Assembly (NCBI GenBank): GCA_018242295.1 | Contig: JAFECE010000011.1 | Location: 1 to 64,000 of the forward strand | DNA length: 64,000 bases | Origin: Pseudomonadota bacterium | GTDB lineage: Bacteria; Pseudomonadota; Alphaproteobacteria; Rhizobiales; Hyphomicrobiaceae | Direction of reading: 5' to 3' | In this document: positions 45,709 to 55,102 of the stretch, piece after piece | How positions within the stretch are numbered: position 1 is the stretch's first letter | How the letters are laid out: each line of letters starts with the position of its first letter | Notes under the pieces: model-generated | Told to the model about the DNA's origin: nothing | The model's input: the letters and a program-made list of their open reading frames with translations, nothing else | The model's database searches: none | Position numbers and translations under genes: made by a program

Positions 45709-46173
45709 TTAGAGACGTGGCTGAGGGGCCGTCCGAATGGCTGCTACAAGTTTCAGTGGACTTGAGCTTTCGAAGGGCGATAGCCGGGTTTGCGGTAACT
45801 CCAGACCCAGAATACGGGCGCGGGGCCAGGGGTCGGGAAACCTGTCGATGACGCCTTCGCGGACAAGATCCACGATGAGAACGATGTTCGCTTCGGTAAC
45901 GGCGTCAACCTCAAGGATGCCAATGCCGCGAACTTCAAGCTTGCCGCGTAGCTGAGCCGGGGCGCTGGCGCGCAGGGACGTACCTTCGCGGCTTAGCAGG
46001 ACCTGGTCGTCGGAAACCAACATAACCCTGTTCTGAACAAGCGCCGAGAGCCCAAGACCGAGGCATCGGAACGCCAGATCGGACTTGCCGGAACCGGAGG
46101 GTCCACGGATCAGAGCCGCGCGGCCGCCGACGGCGATGGCGGTCGCGTGGACGCGCTCAAATTCTCCAGGCAA
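45709..46173 (-). CDS. hprK: HPr kinase/phosphorylase, short form
   Basis: A 154-residue protein equal to only the C-terminal catalytic half of Firmicutes HprK (about 310 residues). The P-loop is RGPSGSGKSD (about residues 23-32), the capsule Asp-Asp sequence is VSDDQVLL, and the signature RGIGILEV follows. It phosphorylates HPr at serine. Alphaproteobacterial HprK proteins are typically truncated like this. The start appears to be TTG at 46173, overlapping the chvG end by 17 nt, which suggests translational coupling. Confidence 0.9.
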   Translation of the reverse strand: MPGEFERVHATAIAVGGRAALIRGPSGSGKSDLAFRCLGLGLSALVQNRVMLVSDDQVLLSREGTSLRASAPAQLRGKLEVRGIGILEVDAVTEANIVLIVDLVREGVIDRFPDPWPRARILGLELPQTRLSPFESSSPLKLVAAIRTAPQPRL

Positions 46174-48004
46174 GGCCAGGTCCTATGAGCGACAGTGGGA
46201 GGCGGACCGTAAAGCGCGCGCCTTTCGGCACCTGCCCGGTATTCGCCGCGCGGTTTTCCGCAAAGATTTCGCCGTTGTGGCTGACCACGATCTCGCGCGA
46301 AATCGAGAGACCTAAGCCCGAGTTCTTTCCGCGTTTGGCGTCGGTCTGCGGACGGTCGCTGTAAAACCGGTCGAAGATCTGGGCGAGCTTGTTCGGAGGA
46401 ATGCCCGGCCCTTCGTCCTCGACGGATATCTCGATTTTTCTGCCGTCTGGTTTGGCGCGAACGGTGACGGTCCCGCCTTCAGGCGAGAACGACAAGGCGT
46501 TATCGATCAAATTCGTGAAGATCTGGCCGAGGCGACCGTCGTTGCCGCGTACCATGTAGGCTGCGGCCGTGCCGGGCTCGACGATCAGACGGATCTTGCG
46601 CGTATCGTCCGCCAGCATTTCCGAGAAGAGACTGTTGACGCTTTCGAGAACAGTGCGGATATCGACCGGCTGCATTTCCTGGCGCGCGAGCTCGGCATCG
46701 AGACGCGAGGCGCTCGAGATGTCGTTGATCAGCCGATTGAGCCGCTTCAATTCGGACTGGATCTCCTGCACGAGTTCCGTGCGGTCGGCATCGGAGCGTG
46801 CGTAGGCGAGGGCTTCGGCCGTCGAGCGTGCGGCGGCGAGCGGATTTTTCAGTTCGTGAGCGACGTCGGCCGCGAACTTCTCACTCGCTTCAATGCGCCG
46901 GTAAAGCGCATTCGTCATTGCAACAAAGGCGCGGCCCGTTTGTCCGACCTCGTCGCGGCGTCCGGTCAGGTCCGGTAGCTGTTCACGGGCTGAAATATTT
47001 TGCGACACGCGATTGGCCGCTTCGGAAAGCCGCCGCATCGGACCTGCAACTGTGCGTTCCAGGACAAGAGAGCTGCCGATCGAAACAAGCAGCGCCATCG
47101 CCGCAATTTGCAAGATTAGCCAACGCTCGTCCCAGAGGACATCGTCAATATCGCCCGGATTTGTCGAGAGGAGCAGAACGCCGAGGATTTTGTTGCCGCG
47201 TTTGATGGGCTCCGCCATCGAAACGATTTGCTGGCCGTGTCGATTGAGCAGCAAAATCGGGGTCTCAACGCCGTTCTGCGCCGCTCGTTGAACTTCCGGA
47301 TAGAGGAAGCCGTTGGCCGTTCCAAGCTCGCGATAGACCTTGAGCTCCTTGTTGATCACCCAGTAATGCAGCCGGGTCCAGAAGTTCTTGAGGCGCGGAG
47401 CGGGATCATCGGCTGTTTCGGCTGGCGGATCAGCGGACGGATCATCATTCGAGAAAAGCGTCTCGCCGTTGAGGATCAACGTGCCCTTTGCCGAATAAAT
47501 ACGCGCTTTCAGATTTGCGGGGCCGACCAGCTTTTTGAGAATGATGGCCGCCTGGTGTGGATCGATCGGCAATTCGAGCGCGGCGAATGCGTCGTCGCGC
47601 TGGGCTCGTGCGGGCGTTTTTTCGGGGATGCGGTTGGGATCGAAAATGGCGCGTTCGTTGACGGCGCGATAGGCGATGGCTTCCGCCGTGATGCGCGACA
47701 CCGTCTTTACGACGTCCACCTTGGCGTCGAGGAGCCAGCCGTGGTGCAGGCTCAGATAAAGCATCGCGAACAGCAGGCCGGCCAATCCCAAGACGTTGGC
47801 CAGAAGAATGCGGCGTCGGAGGTTCTTGCCGATGATGCGGCCGATGAGGCTTTGCGCCAGCCATTGGCCGGTCGCGGCGCTCGCTCGCGCGGCTGCGCCC
47901 CGGAAATCGACTTTCGGTTTCCTATCGCCAACCGCGGGCGCGGAAGCGTCCGCCCCGCCGCTCAGCGTTGCGGTCGCCGCAATGTCATTGCTGTCGAGCG
48001 CCAT
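46157..48004 (-). CDS. chvG: Sensor histidine kinase ChvG (ExoS/BvrS family)
   Basis: A 615-residue sensor kinase. An N-terminal low-complexity arm precedes the first transmembrane helix (about residues 68-88, VLGLAGLLFAMLYLS), a periplasmic sensing domain of about 240 residues, and a second helix (ILQIAAMALLVSIGSSLVL). HAMP is followed by the H-box AADVAHELKNPLAAARSTAEAL and ATPase motifs TNLIDNALSFSP, VEDEGPGIPPNKL and SGLGLSISREIV. ChvG senses acid and envelope conditions in rhizobia and Brucella through ChvI. It overlaps hprK and follows chvI by 26 nt. Confidence 0.94.
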   Translation of the reverse strand: MALDSNDIAATATLSGGADASAPAVGDRKPKVDFRGAAARASAATGQWLAQSLIGRIIGKNLRRRILLANVLGLAGLLFAMLYLSLHHGWLLDAKVDVVKTVSRITAEAIAYRAVNERAIFDPNRIPEKTPARAQRDDAFAALELPIDPHQAAIILKKLVGPANLKARIYSAKGTLILNGETLFSNDDPSADPPAETADDPAPRLKNFWTRLHYWVINKELKVYRELGTANGFLYPEVQRAAQNGVETPILLLNRHGQQIVSMAEPIKRGNKILGVLLLSTNPGDIDDVLWDERWLILQIAAMALLVSIGSSLVLERTVAGPMRRLSEAANRVSQNISAREQLPDLTGRRDEVGQTGRAFVAMTNALYRRIEASEKFAADVAHELKNPLAAARSTAEALAYARSDADRTELVQEIQSELKRLNRLINDISSASRLDAELARQEMQPVDIRTVLESVNSLFSEMLADDTRKIRLIVEPGTAAAYMVRGNDGRLGQIFTNLIDNALSFSPEGGTVTVRAKPDGRKIEISVEDEGPGIPPNKLAQIFDRFYSDRPQTDAKRGKNSGLGLSISREIVVSHNGEIFAENRAANTGQVPKGARFTVRLPLSLIGPGLAWRI

Positions 48005-48030
48005 CCCGTCCCCGGTGGCTGACCGGCCGC

Positions 48031-48735
48031 TTATTCCTTGAAGCGATAGCCGACGCCATAAAGTGTTTCGATCACGTCGAAATCGTCATCGACCTGCTTG
48101 AACTTCTTGCGCAGCCGCTTGATGTGACTGTCGATCGTGCGGTCATCCACATAGACCTGATCGTCGTAGGCGGCATCCATCAAGGCGTCGCGCGTCTTGA
48201 CGACGCCCGGTCTCGTCGCCAATGCCTGCAAGATCAGGAATTCGGTCACCGTCAGCGTCACGCCCTTGTTGTCCCAGTGGCAGGTATGCCGCTCCGGATC
48301 GAGCTTCAGCTTGCCCCGCTCGAGGACGCGCTTTGCTTCGTCTTCTGTAGCAACCCCGTCTTTTGGCGCAACGCGGCGCAGAACGGCTTTGACGCGTTCG
48401 ACAATGAGCCGCTGCGAAAATGGTTTTGCGATATAATCGTCAGCGCCCATCTTGAGGCCGAACAGCTCGTCGATTTCTTCGTCCTTCGACGTCAGAAAGA
48501 TGACCGGCATCGTGGACTGCTGGCGCACGCGGCGGAGGAGTTCCATGCCGTCCATGCGGGGCATCTTGATATCGAAGATGCCGAGATCGGCGGGTTCTTC
48601 GGTCAGCGCTTCAAGAGCGGAGACGCCGTCCCCGTAGGTGCGGACCTTATAGCCCTCGGCCTCCAGGGCCATGCGCAACGAGGTCAGGATGTTCCGCTCG
48701 TCGTCAACGAGAGCTATTGTGCTCTTTTCCTTCAT
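48031..48735 (-). CDS. chvI: Response regulator ChvI
   Basis: A 234-residue OmpR-family regulator. The receiver has ALVDDERN and the phospho-Asp in [19 protein letters not shown], with Lys in [10 protein letters not shown]. The winged-helix DNA-binding domain contains [27 protein letters not shown] and [13 protein letters not shown]. It is the partner of ChvG and controls envelope and acid-response genes in rhizobia. The N-terminal start [13 protein letters not shown] matches homologs. Confidence 0.96.
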   Translation of the reverse strand: MKEKSTIALVDDERNILTSLRMALEAEGYKVRTYGDGVSALEALTEEPADLGIFDIKMPRMDGMELLRRVRQQSTMPVIFLTSKDEEIDELFGLKMGADDYIAKPFSQRLIVERVKAVLRRVAPKDGVATEDEAKRVLERGKLKLDPERHTCHWDNKGVTLTVTEFLILQALATRPGVVKTRDALMDAAYDDQVYVDDRTIDSHIKRLRKKFKQVDDDFDVIETLYGVGYRFKE

Positions 48736-48988
48736 CTGTTCCTCTTATGCCCCTCGGCCGCAGCGGGATGTGCACCGCGCCTCTTCAGGCGCTTATGGCG
48801 GTATGGTGTACCAATTGTGGCGTCCCGTCCAATGGACGCTGGAGGCTGAATGGCCCCTGAATAGGCGACCACGACTTCGACGGCAAGCGAACTGGACGAA
48901 TTCTGGGGTCACAACTGCAAAATTCCGCTTGTTCGCCGAGATTTCTGCTCGCATCCTCCGCACAAAGACGAGTCCTGGAATATCCGAA

Positions 48989-49007
48989 CGGTAACATAAT
49001 GTTACCG
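48989..49007. promoter_or_regulatory. 19-bp palindrome CGGTAACAT-A-ATGTTACCG
   Basis: Two 9-nt perfect arms around one A, 199 nt upstream of pckA. It is followed by ATTTTTT on the plus strand, so it may be an operator or a terminator/attenuator hairpin (stem CGGTAAC, loop ATAAT). No plus-strand gene precedes it, which favours an operator. Confidence 0.5.
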
Positions 49008-49101
49008 ATTTTTTCGTGCGTCATTGGCGTGCGCGACTCCAAATCGCCATAGTTCGTGTTAGGGCTTCGGGACCAGCGGCATTTGGGCCCAACTGAGTCT
49101 C

Positions 49102-49118
49102 TTTTGTGCGGCACAAAA
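49102..49118. promoter_or_regulatory. 17-bp palindrome TTTTGTGC-G-GCACAAAA upstream of pckA
   Basis: Two perfect 8-nt arms around a central G, 88 nt before the pckA start codon. The size and symmetry suit a LacI/GalR-type operator; in Sinorhizobium pckA is controlled by the LacI-family regulator PckR. Assignment to PckR is inference. Confidence 0.5.
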
Positions 49119-49205
49119 TCGCTTGATCGGGCGTTGTTTTTTGCGAGCGCAGGAAATTTCGGCGCGGCGCGACCTCGACGTCCATTTTCATGGGGCAGGA
49201 GAACG

Positions 49206-50795
49206 ATGGCTGAGCTGTTTCCGACGTTATCTTCGCAGAGGGTGCGTCATAACTTGCTTGAGGCAGACCTCGTCGAGTACGCGGTTCGCCGGGGTGAGGG
49301 CAAGCTCGCTGCCAGCGGCGCGTTCGTCGTCGAGACCGGACAGCACACCGGCCGCTCCGTGCAGGACAAATACATTGTTCGCGATGCCGAAACCGAGGGT
49401 GCAATCTGGTGGGACAACGCGCTTTCGATGACGGACGAGCAATTCGACCGGCTGCTCGCCGACTTCATCGGCTTTGCGCGGCACAAGGAAATTTTCGTTC
49501 AGGATCTCTTTGCCGGCGCCGAGAAAGAGCACCGTCTCAACACGCGCATCATTACGGAGCACGCGTGGCAATCGCTCTTCATACGCAATTTGCTGCGGCG
49601 GCCCGAGCGAAGCGAACTCGCGTCGTTCGTGCCGGAATTCACCGTTGTCGATCTGCCGAGCTTTCGCGCGGCGCCGCTCTACCACGGCACCCGCTCGGAG
49701 ACGGTCATCGCGTGCAACTTCACGAAGCGCATCGTTCTCATCGGCGGCACCAGCTACGCCGGCGAGATCAAGAAAAGCGTGTTCTCGTTCCTGAACTACA
49801 TCCTGCCCGGCAAGAACGTCATGCCCATGCACTGCTCGGCAAATGTCGGCAAGGACGGAAGCTCGGCCGTGTTCTTCGGTCTCTCCGGCACCGGCAAGAC
49901 GACACTTTCGGCGGATCCTACGCGCGAGCTTCTGGGCGACGACGAGCACGGTTGGTCGGACCGCGGCATCTTCAATTTCGAGGGTGGCTGCTATGCGAAG
50001 ACGATCCGCCTTTCGAAGGCGGCCGAACCGCAGATCTGGGACGCTTCAAATCGTTTCGGAACGGTGCTCGAGAATGTCGTCATCGATCCCGTCACACGCG
50101 TCCCGAACTTCGACGACAATCGCCTCGCTGAAAATTCGCGCTCGGCCTATTCGCTCGACGCGATCGCCAACGCAAGTTCGACCGGCACCGCGGGGCATCC
50201 CAAAAACATCGTGATGCTGACGGCCGACGCTTTCGGTGTTCTGCCGCCGATTGCGAAGCTCACGCCGAGCCAGGCGATGTATCACTTCCTCTCGGGTTTC
50301 ACGGCAAAAGTCGCGGGAACGGAGAAGGGCATGGGGCCTGAGCCTCAGCCGACATTCTCGACGTGCTTCGGCGCGCCGTTCATGCCGCGGCATCCGCGCG
50401 TTTACGGCAATCTGCTGCGTACACTCATCGCCGACCACGGCGTCGATTGCTGGCTCGTCAACACCGGCTGGACCGGCGGCAAGTTCGGGCAGGGAAGTCG
50501 CATTCCGATCAAAGCCACGCGGACGCTTCTCGATGTGGCACTTTCGGGAGAACTCAAGGATCAGCCGATGCGGACTGATCCTGTTTTTGGCTTCGCCGTG
50601 CCCGTTGCCGTTGCTGGAATCGATCCGAAGCTGCTGACGCCGCGCGACACGTGGGCCGATCCGAAAGCTTACGATGCGATGACGGCAAAGCTCGCGCAGA
50701 TGTTTCACGACAACTTCGCGAAGTTCGCTCCCTACGTCGATGCGGATGTGCTGAAGGCCAGTCCGCTCGGAGGTGCGATCGTCGCGGCGGAGTAG
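49206..50795 (+). CDS. pckA: Phosphoenolpyruvate carboxykinase (ATP)
   Basis: A 529-residue gluconeogenic enzyme converting oxaloacetate to PEP with ATP. Motifs are RSVQDKYIV for substrate, [12 protein letters not shown], the metal His in [10 protein letters not shown], the P-loop [16 protein letters not shown], and the adenine site around [17 protein letters not shown]. The ATG at 49206 follows GGCAGGAG and matches the usual start; the frame is open to 49056. The position next to chvI-chvG is conserved in rhizobia. Control through the upstream palindromes is likely. Confidence 0.97.
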   Translation: MAELFPTLSSQRVRHNLLEADLVEYAVRRGEGKLAASGAFVVETGQHTGRSVQDKYIVRDAETEGAIWWDNALSMTDEQFDRLLADFIGFARHKEIFVQDLFAGAEKEHRLNTRIITEHAWQSLFIRNLLRRPERSELASFVPEFTVVDLPSFRAAPLYHGTRSETVIACNFTKRIVLIGGTSYAGEIKKSVFSFLNYILPGKNVMPMHCSANVGKDGSSAVFFGLSGTGKTTLSADPTRELLGDDEHGWSDRGIFNFEGGCYAKTIRLSKAAEPQIWDASNRFGTVLENVVIDPVTRVPNFDDNRLAENSRSAYSLDAIANASSTGTAGHPKNIVMLTADAFGVLPPIAKLTPSQAMYHFLSGFTAKVAGTEKGMGPEPQPTFSTCFGAPFMPRHPRVYGNLLRTLIADHGVDCWLVNTGWTGGKFGQGSRIPIKATRTLLDVALSGELKDQPMRTDPVFGFAVPVAVAGIDPKLLTPRDTWADPKAYDAMTAKLAQMFHDNFAKFAPYVDADVLKASPLGGAIVAAE

Positions 50796-50958
50796 CAGCG
50801 TCGATCCGTCGACGTTCGACCTGAAACACGACCACCAAGAAGACCCGTCGCGCATGTCGCGCGCGACGTGGCCATTGCCCACTTTCGGTGTGGCGCATAA
50901 ACAGAAGCCGCGTGATCGACCGGCTCGAACTTAGCTCGAACTTACGAGGCTTCACCAC

Positions 50959-51630
50959 ATGGGTACCCGCATTCCATTCGCCCGTCCGGACGGGAAGACT
51001 GCCGAAGGCTATCTATCGCTTGCCGGCAAGGCCAACGCTCCGGGCGTCGTGGTCATTCAGGAATGGTGGGGTCTGCAGGACCAGATCAAGGGGCTTTGCG
51101 ACCGCTTTGCGCTCCTCGGCTACGATGCGCTGGCGCCCGATCTCTTCAACGGCGTCGTCATTCCCTATCACGACTCAGACGCTGCCGGCCGCGAAATGAA
51201 TTCGCTGAATTTTCTCGAGGCGGCGGATCAACACGTGCGTGGCGCGGCGCAATTTCTATTGCGTTCGAGCCCCAAAGTTGCCGTTTCGGGCTTTTGCATG
51301 GGGGGTGCCGTTGCCGTGCTCGCCGCCTCGCGCGCGCCGGAATTTTCGGCCGTCGTTCCCTTCTATGGCCTGCCTCCGGAGACGGTTGCGAAGCCCGCGG
51401 ACGTGAAGGTGCCTTTGCAGGGGCACTTCGCCAACAGCGACGACTACATCACGCCGGCGATGGTCGATGCATTCGAAAAAGGTTTGAAAGCCGCGGGGAA
51501 GCCCTCCGAGATTTTCCGCTATGATGCCAGCCACGCGTTCATGAACGAGCAGCGTTCAGTGCATGATCGGCATTGCGCCGAACTGGCCTGGGAACGCACG
51601 AGCAAGTTCTTGAAGACGCATATCGGCTAG
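50959..51630 (+). CDS. Dienelactone hydrolase family protein
   Basis: A 223-residue alpha/beta hydrolase. The nucleophile motif is VSGFCMGGAVA, with Cys as nucleophile as in dienelactone hydrolase (G-F-C-x-G-G). The acid residue lies near GHFANSDDYITP and the catalytic His in YDASHAFMNE. The conserved oxyanion region is VVIQEWWGLQDQIK. True dienelactone hydrolases act in chlorocatechol breakdown; no such pathway is seen here, so the natural ester or lactone is unknown. Confidence 0.9.
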   Translation: MGTRIPFARPDGKTAEGYLSLAGKANAPGVVVIQEWWGLQDQIKGLCDRFALLGYDALAPDLFNGVVIPYHDSDAAGREMNSLNFLEAADQHVRGAAQFLLRSSPKVAVSGFCMGGAVAVLAASRAPEFSAVVPFYGLPPETVAKPADVKVPLQGHFANSDDYITPAMVDAFEKGLKAAGKPSEIFRYDASHAFMNEQRSVHDRHCAELAWERTSKFLKTHIG

Positions 51631-51650
51631 GCCGATTGGTCTCCCAACCA

Positions 51651-51781
51651 CCGTCATGCCGACGGAGGTCGGCACCCAGACAAGCTTCAACAGATTACGG
51701 AAGAGGTTGCTTGCTCTGGGCGGACAGCTAACGGGAATGCACTGCACGTTGCCTGGATCCCGGCCTTCGCCGGGATGACGG
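51651..51781. repeat. Paired REP-like palindromic repeats
   Basis: Two REP-like units face each other: CCGTCATGCCGACGGAGGTC and onwards (51651-51680), and TGGATCCCGGCCTTCGCC followed by GGGATGACGG (51754-51781). The second is a near-copy, in reverse, of the unit at 56078. They lie between convergent genes. Confidence 0.7.
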
Positions 51782-51814
51782 TAGGGGACAAGGGTCCCTT
51801 CTAACGCGCCGTTG

Positions 51815-52393
51815 TCAGCTTCGGAAATCAGCGAGCGTCAGGAGCGGCTCGAACTTCAGCCCTGCAGCAGCGAAGGTCTCGGCGGCGCCGTCGAGGCGGT
51901 CCACGATAGTGATGACGCTGACGATTTCGGCACCTGCGGCGCGAAGCGCTTCGGCGGCCTTCAGGGCTGAGCCGCCCGTCGTTGTCACGTCTTCGACGAC
52001 AACGACCTTTTTGCCGGCCATGCTGTCGCCTTTTGCCAGCCCTTCGACGAGCGCTTGCGTGCCGTGTTCTTTTGCCTGCTTGCGGACGAAGAAGGCGGAC
52101 AATTTCCGGCCTTCCGTATATGAAACGGCGGCGACGCTCGAAGCGATTGGAACGGCGCCCATTTCGAGGCCGCCGATCAGGTTTGCTTCAACATTTTCGA
52201 GCCGGTCAAGGATGAGCGAGGCGATCAGATAGGCGCCTTCGCTGTCAAGCATGGTTGGCTTCATGTTGAAGTAAAAAGTCGACGTTTTTCCCGACGCGAG
52301 CTTGAACTCGGGCCCTTCCTGAAAAGACCGCTGTTTGATGATCTCGATAAGCCGCGCACGGCGAGCCGCTCGATCAGCCGATTTTCCTGGCAT
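51815..52393 (-). CDS. pyrE: Orotate phosphoribosyltransferase
   Basis: A 192-residue enzyme that attaches ribose-phosphate to orotate in pyrimidine synthesis. The PRPP-binding motif is VVVVEDVTTTGGSALKAAEAL, with LIGGLEMGAVPIASSVA and FFVRKQAKEHGTQ carrying loop residues. It begins MPGKSADRAARRARL. It is divergent from the glycosyltransferase gene, with a 60-nt gap. Confidence 0.95.
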   Translation of the reverse strand: MPGKSADRAARRARLIEIIKQRSFQEGPEFKLASGKTSTFYFNMKPTMLDSEGAYLIASLILDRLENVEANLIGGLEMGAVPIASSVAAVSYTEGRKLSAFFVRKQAKEHGTQALVEGLAKGDSMAGKKVVVVEDVTTTGGSALKAAEALRAAGAEIVSVITIVDRLDGAAETFAAAGLKFEPLLTLADFRS

Positions 52394-52453
52394 GCGGTAG
52401 TTGAGCCCTTGCGTTTTTTGCGTTCGATGCGCAAACAGCCGAGTTCCGAGGGC

Positions 52454-54223
52454 ATGTCAAGTTTCGAAGGGCATATTGTGGTGGAGCGCCAACGCGCAAT
52501 GTGGAACTGGTGGGCAAGCCTCGCGGCGCGGCCGTGGGCGCCGTCGCTCGCGCTTTTGGCGTTGTGCCTTGCCGTTTATTTACCGGGTGTGGTGCGGCTC
52601 CCCGCGGTCGATCGTACCGAGATCATCTACGCCGAGACGACGCGCGACATGGTCGAGCGCGGCGATTGGACGGACCCGCGTTACGGAAGTACCGTTCACC
52701 AATATCGCCCCATCGGCACGTTCTGGGCGCAGGGCGCGGCGCGCTGGCTGGCTGGCGAGGCGTTTGCGCGCGACATCATGGTCTATCGCATTCCGTCATT
52801 GCTGGCGGTGACGCTGACCGTGCTGGCGTTGTTCTGGCTCGGACGCGGGCTCGTCGGCGCGGAGACGGCGCTTATCGCGGCGGCGCTGTTCGCCGTTTCG
52901 CCTCTGACGGTGCTCGTTTCGCAGCTCGCGATCGCGGAAGGGTTGTCGCTGTTACCGGCGACGATCGCAATGGTGGCGCTGGCGCGGATCTATACGAAGC
53001 CGGATGAAGGCTATCTGCTGGCGTTGCTGTTCTGGGTCGCGCTTGGGTTCGGCATTCTGATCAATGCGCTGCTCGTGCCGATTCTCGTCGTTGCGACGCT
53101 GATCGCGCTCTATGTGATGGATCGCGATCTCGCGTGGCTGAAGCGTTTGCGTCCTTTCATGGGTCTACCCATTGCACTTGCGATTGGTGTTTGGTGGCTG
53201 ATCATCCGTGCACATCAGGACGGTACCCCATTTGCGGGCATGGACTGGCGGGCGTTTCTCGGCGCGCTCGGCGGCGCGCAGGACATGAAACTTCGCGCCT
53301 TCCCCGGCACATTCGTGCTCGCGGTCGCCCTTGGCTTTCTGCCGGGGACGGTACTCATCGGCACGGCGTTCAAGCGTTTCTGGGACAGCCGCGAGCAAGC
53401 GCTTTCGCGATTTCTACTCGCGTGGGTGCTCGGCTATATCGTCTATCTCGAATTGCTGTCGTCGAAGCCCGGCACCTACATGGTGCAGACGATGTTTCCG
53501 GCGCTCGCCCTCGGCGTTGCGATCGTGGTGACGAGCGAGGGCGGATTGGGCAAGCGCCCTCTGTGGAGCCTCTTCACGACATGGCCGACGTACTTCGCGG
53601 CGCTGCCGCTGGCGGTTTTTGCAGGCGTCTATCTTTTTACCGGCGAGGTTCCGGGGTTCATTCCGGCCGTGCTCATCGCGATCATCGCGGTGCTCTTCAT
53701 CTGGAGCGGACGCCTCGGCTGGGAAGGCCAGCTTCGCCGCTGGGCTGCGGTCGGCGTCGGCGCACTCGCCCTCTTCGCCGTTACGTTGCTTGGCGTCGTT
53801 CTGCCGAGCATCGACAGGATCTGGCCCGCACGGGAGATCGCAAAGGCAATTGCAAAGTGTCCGGCACAGAACACGGCTCTCATCGGGTTTCGCGAGCCGT
53901 CCGGCCGATTCGTGCTCGGCATTCCTTTCGAGCAGCAGATGCCGGAAGCGCTTGCACAAGCCGTCGAGGATAAAATTCCGACGCTGTCGATCATCGAGGA
54001 TCGCTGGAAGAAGCGTACGAACTGGACGCTGCAGTCGAAATCGCAAGCGCCGCTGCCGCCGCCCACGGGGTGCGTTACAGCCTATAACGTCATGCGCGGC
54101 TGCCCATTGCACTTCCGGATCTATTCGCCAAATCCGGCACAGCCCTGCGCGGTTCCCGCAGCGTATGTGTGCCCTGAGAATATTCCGCAGTCGGGCCCCC
54201 AGAAATCGGGCGATTGCGATTGA
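52454..54223 (+). CDS. ArnT/PMT-like membrane glycosyltransferase (GT39/GT83 type)
   Basis: A 589-residue integral membrane protein with about 11-12 hydrophobic helices and a soluble C-terminal domain of about 130 residues. The first periplasmic loop has VDRTEIIYAETTRDMVERGDW, the acidic Asp/Glu pattern that binds the lipid-linked sugar in this superfamily, followed by HQYRPIGTFW. The family moves sugars from undecaprenyl or dolichyl phosphate to lipid A or proteins; the acceptor here is not known. The C-terminus has several cysteines (KCPAQN, GCVTAYN, GCPLHF, PCAVP, VCPEN). The ATG at 52454 is chosen with GAGGG upstream; a TTG at 52409 is possible. Confidence 0.87.
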   Translation: MSSFEGHIVVERQRAMWNWWASLAARPWAPSLALLALCLAVYLPGVVRLPAVDRTEIIYAETTRDMVERGDWTDPRYGSTVHQYRPIGTFWAQGAARWLAGEAFARDIMVYRIPSLLAVTLTVLALFWLGRGLVGAETALIAAALFAVSPLTVLVSQLAIAEGLSLLPATIAMVALARIYTKPDEGYLLALLFWVALGFGILINALLVPILVVATLIALYVMDRDLAWLKRLRPFMGLPIALAIGVWWLIIRAHQDGTPFAGMDWRAFLGALGGAQDMKLRAFPGTFVLAVALGFLPGTVLIGTAFKRFWDSREQALSRFLLAWVLGYIVYLELLSSKPGTYMVQTMFPALALGVAIVVTSEGGLGKRPLWSLFTTWPTYFAALPLAVFAGVYLFTGEVPGFIPAVLIAIIAVLFIWSGRLGWEGQLRRWAAVGVGALALFAVTLLGVVLPSIDRIWPAREIAKAIAKCPAQNTALIGFREPSGRFVLGIPFEQQMPEALAQAVEDKIPTLSIIEDRWKKRTNWTLQSKSQAPLPPPTGCVTAYNVMRGCPLHFRIYSPNPAQPCAVPAAYVCPENIPQSGPQKSGDCD

Positions 54224-54295
54224 CGGGGCAGCCCCCTGCCTATCTCGGGCCGGCGATGCTATATGACGGAAAAATAGCGCAAGGATTCCTTTGAG

Positions 54296-54979
54296 ATGTT
54301 CAACCCCGAACGCCCACCCGAGATCATCGCGCAGCGGTGGCTCAATTCCGACAAGAAGCGCACGCTGAAGGCCGAGAAGGGGAAGGTCGTCGTCATCGCG
54401 ATCTGGCAGCTCGCTTGCCCCGGATCGCAGAAGTTCGGCCTGCCGCAGGCCATGCGTCTGCGCGGAAGCTTCACCGAGGACGAAGTCGCGGTGCTCGGTC
54501 TGCACATGGCGTTCGAGAAATTCGACGAGCAGACGCCTGAGAAGGTTGAAGCTTATCTCGCTGAGAACGGCATCACGATTCCCGTCGCACTCGACAAGCC
54601 GAGTGGCGAGGGCCTTCCGGAGACGATGAAGGCGTACGAGCTGCAGGGAACGCCGGCGCTGCTGATATTCGATCGACAGGGGCGGTTGCGGCGGCACTAT
54701 CTCGGCGCGGTCGACGATTTCCGACTCGGCGCGGAAGTGATGGCGTTGCTCATCGAGGACAAGGACAGCCCGCGCGAAATGTCGATTGCGCTGGAGCGCA
54801 AGCTCGCGGCGGCGCTGGTCGATCCCGAGGCGCATCATCACGACCATGGCGATGGTTGCGGCTGCGGGCACGATCACAGCCATGATCATGGGCACGATCA
54901 CGGCCATCATCATCATGATCACGATCATGCCGCGCACGGCGAGCCCGGGCACGTTCACGGGCCCGACTGCAAACACTGA
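54296..54979 (+). CDS. Thioredoxin-fold (redoxin-like) protein with His-rich C-terminal tail
   Basis: A 227-residue protein. Residues about 1-150 have a TlpA/AhpC-type thioredoxin fold: KGKVVVIAIWQLACPGSQKF at the active-site position, then VLGLHMAFEKFDEQTPEKVEAYL, ITIPVALDKPSG and ELQGTPALLIFDRQGRLRRHYLG. The usual CxxC is reduced to one cysteine (ACPGS). The tail from about residue 178 has some 20 His in about 50 residues, mixed with Asp and Gly and containing CGCG, a likely metal-binding tail. There is no signal peptide. Metal-linked peroxide or nickel/zinc handling is a guess from composition. Confidence 0.8.
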   Translation: MFNPERPPEIIAQRWLNSDKKRTLKAEKGKVVVIAIWQLACPGSQKFGLPQAMRLRGSFTEDEVAVLGLHMAFEKFDEQTPEKVEAYLAENGITIPVALDKPSGEGLPETMKAYELQGTPALLIFDRQGRLRRHYLGAVDDFRLGAEVMALLIEDKDSPREMSIALERKLAAALVDPEAHHHDHGDGCGCGHDHSHDHGHDHGHHHHDHDHAAHGEPGHVHGPDCKH

Positions 54980-55102
54980 TCGCTGACAGCGGACTGCCCG
55001 AAGAAATTCGCCCCGGAACGGGCAGACCGCTGACGCCTGACTTTCTTGTGCCACCCGAATCACGCTTTCCTCCGCTCTACAAGTCGAGAGTGGAGAAAGC
55101 TC

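Larger units (their letters stand above)
48736..49205. other. 470-nt divergent intergenic region between chvI and pckA
   Basis: No gene is convincing here. It must contain the divergent promoters of chvI and pckA. Two perfect inverted repeats are present (48989-49007 and 49102-49118, listed separately), both closer to pckA. The remaining sequence has no repeat that I could recognise. Confidence 0.6.

Noticed and set aside
48989-49015. Simple rho-independent terminator reading of the palindrome plus T run
   Set aside because: No gene on the plus strand ends upstream of it, so a terminator alone has no obvious purpose; an operator or leader attenuator is preferred.
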